Source: Dipteronia dyeriana (lineage: Eukaryota; Streptophyta; Magnoliopsida; Sapindales; Sapindaceae). Taken from it: a stretch of 64,000 nt of DNA. Below are positions 59,430 through 64,000 of this stretch, one piece after another. Below the pieces are notes generated by a model. That model had not been told where the DNA came from and ran no database searches. It worked only from the letters and a program-made list of their open reading frames with translations. Made by a program: the position numbers and the translations under genes. The number at the start of each line of letters is the position of its first letter. Position 1 is the stretch's first letter. The stretch is taken from assembly GCA_032871835.1 (NCBI GenBank), contig CM065297.1, forward strand, positions 17,970,098 to 18,034,097, given 5' to 3'.

Positions 59430-60731
59430 ACATCAGGTCATGTTCGAAGGGCAATTGGGAGACTTCATAAATTTTGTTTCCGGAAGAATTAGTTGGCGTA
59501 CCTTATGTCATTGGAAAGATCAGCCTCTTAACTTCGAAGTTGCTCTTTTGAATTATATCATTTGGAAGATCTAAGAATGAGTTATCACTATTTTTATTTT
59601 CGATGTACAGCAGACAACAATTATGGGATTTTAAGATTTCAGCTTTAATGTCTTTAATTTCTCAAGTTTCTAGTGTTTTGAATTATGTTATCATCTTTTT
59701 TTTTGTCCCTTTTCTATGTATGGAGGGTTGTTCCATGTTTAGGATTTATAATGAGACTCTATCCTTTTAAAATAAGTTAATCAATATTGAATTCCAGAAT
59801 ACTATCTCTTTGAGATTTTATCTTCCAACTCTTTATCTCTTTGGTGGATTTTCATTGAGTGGTGAGTTTATCGTTGGTTTTGTATCCTTGGCTGGTTGCG
59901 AGGGTGGTGTTTCTGTATCCCTTTAGATTAGCCTTGGTGGTGAGCCGTTTCAACTAGTTTACTAAGGGTTGTGATATATGTATCCCTTGGGAAATTAGTT
60001 AATCTATCTTTATTTGTTCTTATGTGAGACGGACTGGTTTGTGTGTTCCTCTTAGGGATGACAATTTGACCCGCACCTGCGGGCATTCGCCCAAACCTGA
60101 CCCTGTAGGGTCGGGGTGTGGATGGTGAATTTATGACCTGTGGACCCGCGAACCCCGTTTAATGAAAAACCCGATGGGTTCAAGGGTGGGTGCGGGTTGG
60201 AAAAACGAATCCGCAGGTTGGACCCGTGAACCCGTATAAATAAATACTTGTATATAAACATACATAGACATTTGAATTATTTTTTATCGTTTTATATTTA
60301 TGGTTATTATTGTTTTGTAATGTATCAAGTAGGGAATTAGAAATGAAAATTTAATTCAATTAAGTATTAAATAGGTGATTATATATGAAAAATTACAAAT
60401 GACAAATCGCGGGTTCACAGGTTCGTAGGTTGAGGGTTTGTGGGTATCCCGCTGGTGAAGCATCCACCCGTGAACCCACATTGTTTCGTGGGTTCACGGG
60501 TGAGGGTATGGGTATAGTCATAATCCACGGGTTCAAACCCGCCCGCGAACCCACTTACCTACGCGAGGTTCGAGGGCGAGCATGTGTGTGGAAAATTTGC
60601 GCGGTTGAGGGTTTGGATTTTACAAAACCCAACCGAACCCGATCTGCTGTCATCCCTAGTTCCTCTTGTGCGTGGGTTGTCTGTGAGGGTGTTTGACGTC
60701 GGTGGATATTCTTTAGGGCTGTCCGACACCA
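59354..60731 (+). repeat. gypsy-F 3' LTR carrying a hAT MITE
   Basis: TGACACGGGAGTGTG to CCGACACCA, 1,378 bp; 764 bp remain after subtracting the 606-bp insertion and its 8-bp duplication, matching the 5' LTR. Confidence 0.92.
60053..60658. mobile_element. hAT-type MITE in gypsy-F 3' LTR
   Basis: 606 bp with perfect 11-bp terminal inverted repeats TAGGGATGACA/TGTCATCCCTA and an exact 8-bp duplication GTTCCTCT (60,045-60,052 and 60,659-60,666). The outer parts are GC-rich and repeat ACCCGCGAACCC-like strings in both orientations; the middle is AT-rich. No transposase. The open frames over it are chance products of the repeats. Similar TAGGGATGACAATTT elements are widespread in plants. Confidence 0.92.
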
Positions 60732-60736
60732 AGGTG

Positions 60737-62589
60737 TAAACATCTAACATAAGTAATTTAACATTTTAGGTCTAAATGAGAATTGAGATTCTCAATCGCA
60801 ACATATTGAAAATTCAGGAGGAAAAGTAATGAAAGATTTCATTTTCAAGTTTTTTTTAGTTTTAGAGTTTTTTTTAAAAAAAAAAATATAAATGTTTTCG
60901 AAAGATTGTTAGTGAACTTAATTCCATGAGTTTGATCAGGCTTCAGTACTCTTTATTTTCGACTTTTTAATAAATCTCAAATATAATATTTTGTAATGGA
61001 CTGAGTCAGGTTATCCATTAATTTAACAAATGGTTTCGGGTTTATATATTTCTACCCAATAAGATAACGAGTCGTGTTTAGGTTGAACAATTTTAGTACG
61101 ACCCAAACACGAAACGATACGAATTCGCATAACAGAACCTTTTGACAATCTACTTGTAGGTATTATTAATAATTAAAAAGCATTAACAGTACATATTAAA
61201 AATTAAAAAAGTAGATAAAAATATCTTTAAAAAAAAAAGTTGATAAAATAGCATTTATTATTTAAAAACACCGGAAGTCATACCACAGAAGTATTAACAA
61301 GACGTATTAACAAATTTATCAACAAAAAAAAGACCTATTAACAAACCCAATTACTCAATGAAAAAAACAATTACATTTAATAATGTGGTTAATACTTAAT
61401 ACTTTCCTAAAATTTGATTTTACATGTATTATATATATTTTTGGTTGAATGGCGATGAAAAGGAAAAAAAATAAATTATTTTTTAATATACAAACAAAAA
61501 CAATAATGATTTTTAGTTGATACATCCATAATAATAATACCATACTTGATAAAAAGTTTAAATAAATATGTCTGATTAGTGACTACCGTAACAACTAACA
61601 CGAATTGACCATAAATTAATTTCTAAATTATGAGACAAATTAATGTTTTAAGTCATTAAATGTGATATCATATTTAATTAGTTTGACCAAGAGGAAGCCA
61701 ATCTCAATACGTTTGTGAACAAATTAATATGTTGATTAAATATAACTGACACCAATTGGATGCAAGACGGCCTTTATATCGTAAGTTCATAACACCTCCT
61801 ATACCAATCATGTACTACACAATCATTTGTACAAACATTTTTACAATTATCTAGAATTTTTCTAAATTGTTTGCTATATTTATGGTATTAAAAACACTCA
61901 CTTATCTCCTTGATTAAGACCGCAACCTGAATTTTAAAGATTAGAAGGATACGTTTTAGTCATTAATAATATAAGAACCGAAGAACATATGTATCTAATG
62001 GTTGGTAATTAAGGAACTAACATTGATAAAATCATTCAGTAATGCTACTTATCCTAACTTTTTCATATTAACAAATATAACACTTGAAATGTTAAATGGT
62101 AAGTGGATACGTGTGGTAGGTAAGATAAAGCATCATTAATATGTATCTACTCACCATTTGATATCTCACATGTCACATATACTGGGATGAAAAATATAGG
62201 ATTTCAGGTGGAATGTTTAGCATTATTCAAAATCATTTGGTTTAAAAGACAAAAAACCGATTAAAACAAAATATCAAATATATTGTGACAAGAGAAAAGT
62301 TTTTTTTTTCTTTTTTTTTCTTTTTTTTTTTATGTGAAAAGTTAAATACAATCCCAACTATGAAAGTGGAGTTTCTCTCTTATGGACACACATTATAGGT
62401 ATATCTATAGTATACTAATATATATCACTACAATTTTACCATGTAAGTAATATTATTTCAATCATAATAATACACATGGTAAATGTGTAATGACATGTAA
62501 TAGTCTATAATATGTACCCACAAGAAAAAAACTCATGAGTTTGACCAATGTCTCTCTCTCTCTCTCTCTTTTAATAAGTGTGCTCAGTA
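60737..62589. other. Intergenic AT-rich DNA
   Basis: No gene or element recognised. It has poly(T) runs near 62,300-62,332 and a (CT)n run at about 62,549-62,569. Confidence 0.55.
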
Positions 62590-63115
62590 CTAAGGATGTA
62601 ACCAGAATTGAAGATTAGGGTAGACTATATTTTTTTTTACATCAACAAGTTAGGAGGATATAGTGAGACATCCCCGTAAAATGTATATTCTAAATAAATA
62701 TTTTACAAAATTTTATTTATTTTTAAAAAATCAAATTAAATTATAAGCGAAACATGAAACCAAATGAGAACACTAATTAAATTATACAGTATTTTTATAT
62801 TAGTTTGATTCATTCTAAATATAGAAATTTAATAAAATTCATTTAACAATATCATTACTCTGTAAATTTAAAATTGGATTAAATAATAATTGGATTACTC
62901 CTAAAATCTCATTATCTATATTTAACAATAATCCTAAAATTTCAAAACAAAATAAAATATTTTTTTAAGTAACAAAATAAAATATTTAAAGCTATGATTT
63001 TCACTCAAACAAAATAAATGTCGATGTTGATAAATAGATTGAACCGAGTTTGAAGAATGGGGAGAAATAATTGTTAATATAAAAAGAAGAAAAAGGAAAG
63101 ATAGATTATATATAT
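62590..63115 (-). mobile_element. hAT-like element copy 2, inverted and truncated
   Basis: The reverse complement matches about 50,940-51,490 along its whole length (for example TAATCCAATTTTAAATTTAC and TTTAGAATATACATTTTACG). Identity is in the region of 80-85% by eye. The outer end CTAAGGATGTAACCAG at 62,590 corresponds to the right terminus of copy 1. The other end is lost at the border with the LINE. Confidence 0.6.
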
Positions 63116-63147
63116 TTGATAACAAAACATAAAACTAAGCAAAAAAA

Positions 63148-64000
63148 TCAGCCTGGATAGCCCTCTAAACAGGGAGGGTACGCATCAAACCAGACCCTAT
63201 CATTTGCAACAAACAACGCAAGCTTTGCAAGACCATGTGCAACCGAATTGGCTGCTCTAGGAACAAAAGAAATAGAAATATGCTTCCCACAAATAAGACA
63301 GAGAATGTCACCAATAATGATCCCAACATCAGTAGCAGGTGCAACTCCCATATTTATCATATCCACCAACAGCTTTAGCATCAAACTCAATAACAGCAGG
63401 AACAAAATTCTCTTCCACAGCCAACCTGATCCCATAGAGCAAAGCAATTGCTTCAGCAATCTGAGGAGAGAAATTTGCACGAAAATTTCGAATAGAACAG
63501 CACCTTACCACACCTAAATGGTTCATGATAATTATCCCAACACATACACCACACTTCAAATTGTCAACAACAACCTCTGTATTGACCTTAAACCATCCCT
63601 GATCAGGTTTGCACCAATTAATATTATCACTTCTGCCTCCAATTAGGACCTGATCTTCACCAGAATTTGCAGAACGGAAACACTCCATGAAATTCACTGG
63701 CCACCCCACAATATCAACACCAATGTAAGCAGAAGGATTGTGAACTTTCTAATTTCGTTTCCACTAGACCCGCCAGAAAATAATGCACAAAAGCTCCAAT
63801 TCCCCATTTGAAATCTTGTCAAGGTAAGAAGAGATCAGATCAATAAATGGAATGTGATCAGGCCACTTAACCTTTCGAAGAAAAGAACAATTCTCCCACT
63901 TTCATCGAAGACTGGAGCAGCCCAACAAAGCATGAGTAACTGATTCAGGCTTAGTTCTACACACAGGACACACTTAAAATTCTGTGTAAAGATAAACTTA
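63148..64000 (-). pseudogene. LINE ORF2 3' part: zf-RVT and RNase H domains, degenerate, cut by window edge
   Basis: On the minus strand CPVCRTKPESVTHALLGC (about 63,915-63,970) is the zinc-binding zf-RVT motif of plant non-LTR retrotransposons. KPDQGWFKVNTEVVVDN (about 63,560-63,610) starts the RVT_3 RNase H domain, followed by IAEAIALLYGIRLAVEE, and after a frame change near 63,400 by ISISFVPRAANSVAHGLAKLA, ending at a stop at 63,148. The Asp of the usual NxDGA motif reads Glu (NTEVV). Stops occur in the linker at 63,740-63,900. Host RNase H-like genes share these domains; the zf-RVT next to it favours a LINE. It continues past the right edge. Confidence 0.8.

Larger units (their letters stand above)
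54588..60731 (+). mobile_element. gypsy-F: Ty3/gypsy chromovirus-like retrotransposon, defective
   Basis: Flanked by AGGTG at 54,583-54,587 and 60,732-60,736. The 5' LTR is 763 bp; the 3' LTR is 764 bp once a hAT insertion is taken out. The primer binding site TGGTATCAGAGC is at 55,355-55,366. Gag, protease, RT, RNase H and integrase are in gypsy order. The RT and protease sequence ([28 protein letters not shown]) fits the chromovirus group (Reina or CRM type). A large part of the integrase core is deleted. LTR divergence is about 5% by eye. Confidence 0.93.

Noticed and set aside
60430..60750. Open frames over the GC-rich part
   Set aside because: They lie in the inverted ACCCGCGAACCC repeats of the hAT MITE and run into the LTR.
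63148..64000. Host gene for an RNase H-like protein
   Set aside because: The zf-RVT motif directly upstream and the stops fit a decayed LINE better.

Overview
The window looks like repeat-rich, AT-rich nuclear DNA of a flowering plant, probably a eudicot. Nearly everything recognisable is transposable-element or endogenous-virus DNA: Ty1/copia and Ty3/gypsy LTR retrotransposons, a plant-type LINE, CACTA, hAT and Mutator-like DNA transposons, and a relic of a plant pararetrovirus (Caulimoviridae). I found no convincing host gene, rRNA or tRNA gene. Every coding region is broken by stops, frameshifts or deletions, so the elements appear defective. The species cannot be named from this.

Layout, left to right. 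(1) About 270-8,507: a minus-strand Ty3/gypsy element of the Tat group, with RT, RNase H, a second RNase H and integrase, plus an antisense plus-strand ORF on the 3' side of pol. It runs off the left edge. (2) 8,508-17,658: copia-A (plus strand, LTR about 2.3 kb) inserted into the gag side of the Tat element; a 1.5-kb non-autonomous CACTA element interrupts its RNase H. (3) 17,659-20,640: an LTR fragment and a deleted Mutator-like transposase. (4) 20,700-24,010: minus-strand caulimovirid RT/RNase H remnant. (5) 24,280-40,778: an old minus-strand copia (copia-D) split by copia-B (plus, 24,482-32,257), by copia-C (minus, 34,054-38,946, near-identical 175-bp LTRs) and by a 0.48-kb insertion; the rest of copia-D is full of tandem repeats. 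(6) 41,148-42,037: a solo LTR. (7) 43,909-50,083: copia-E with paired 536-bp LTRs. (8) 50,827-53,408: two non-autonomous hAT or hAT-like elements. (9) 54,588-60,731: gypsy-F, a chromovirus-like element whose 3' LTR carries a 606-bp hAT MITE. (10) 62,590 to the end: an inverted second copy of the 50.8-kb repeat, then the 3' end of a LINE on the minus strand.

Target-site duplications set the order of several events: copia-B, copia-C and the 0.48-kb insertion all postdate copia-D; the CACTA element postdates copia-A; copia-A postdates the Tat element; the hAT MITE postdates gypsy-F. Copia-C is the youngest LTR element by LTR comparison (2 differences in 175 bp by eye), copia-E (about 7%) and gypsy-F (about 5%) are older, and copia-D is older still. 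The RT catalytic motif survives in copia-A, B, C, the Tat element and gypsy-F, but is mutated in copia-E and the pararetrovirus relic.
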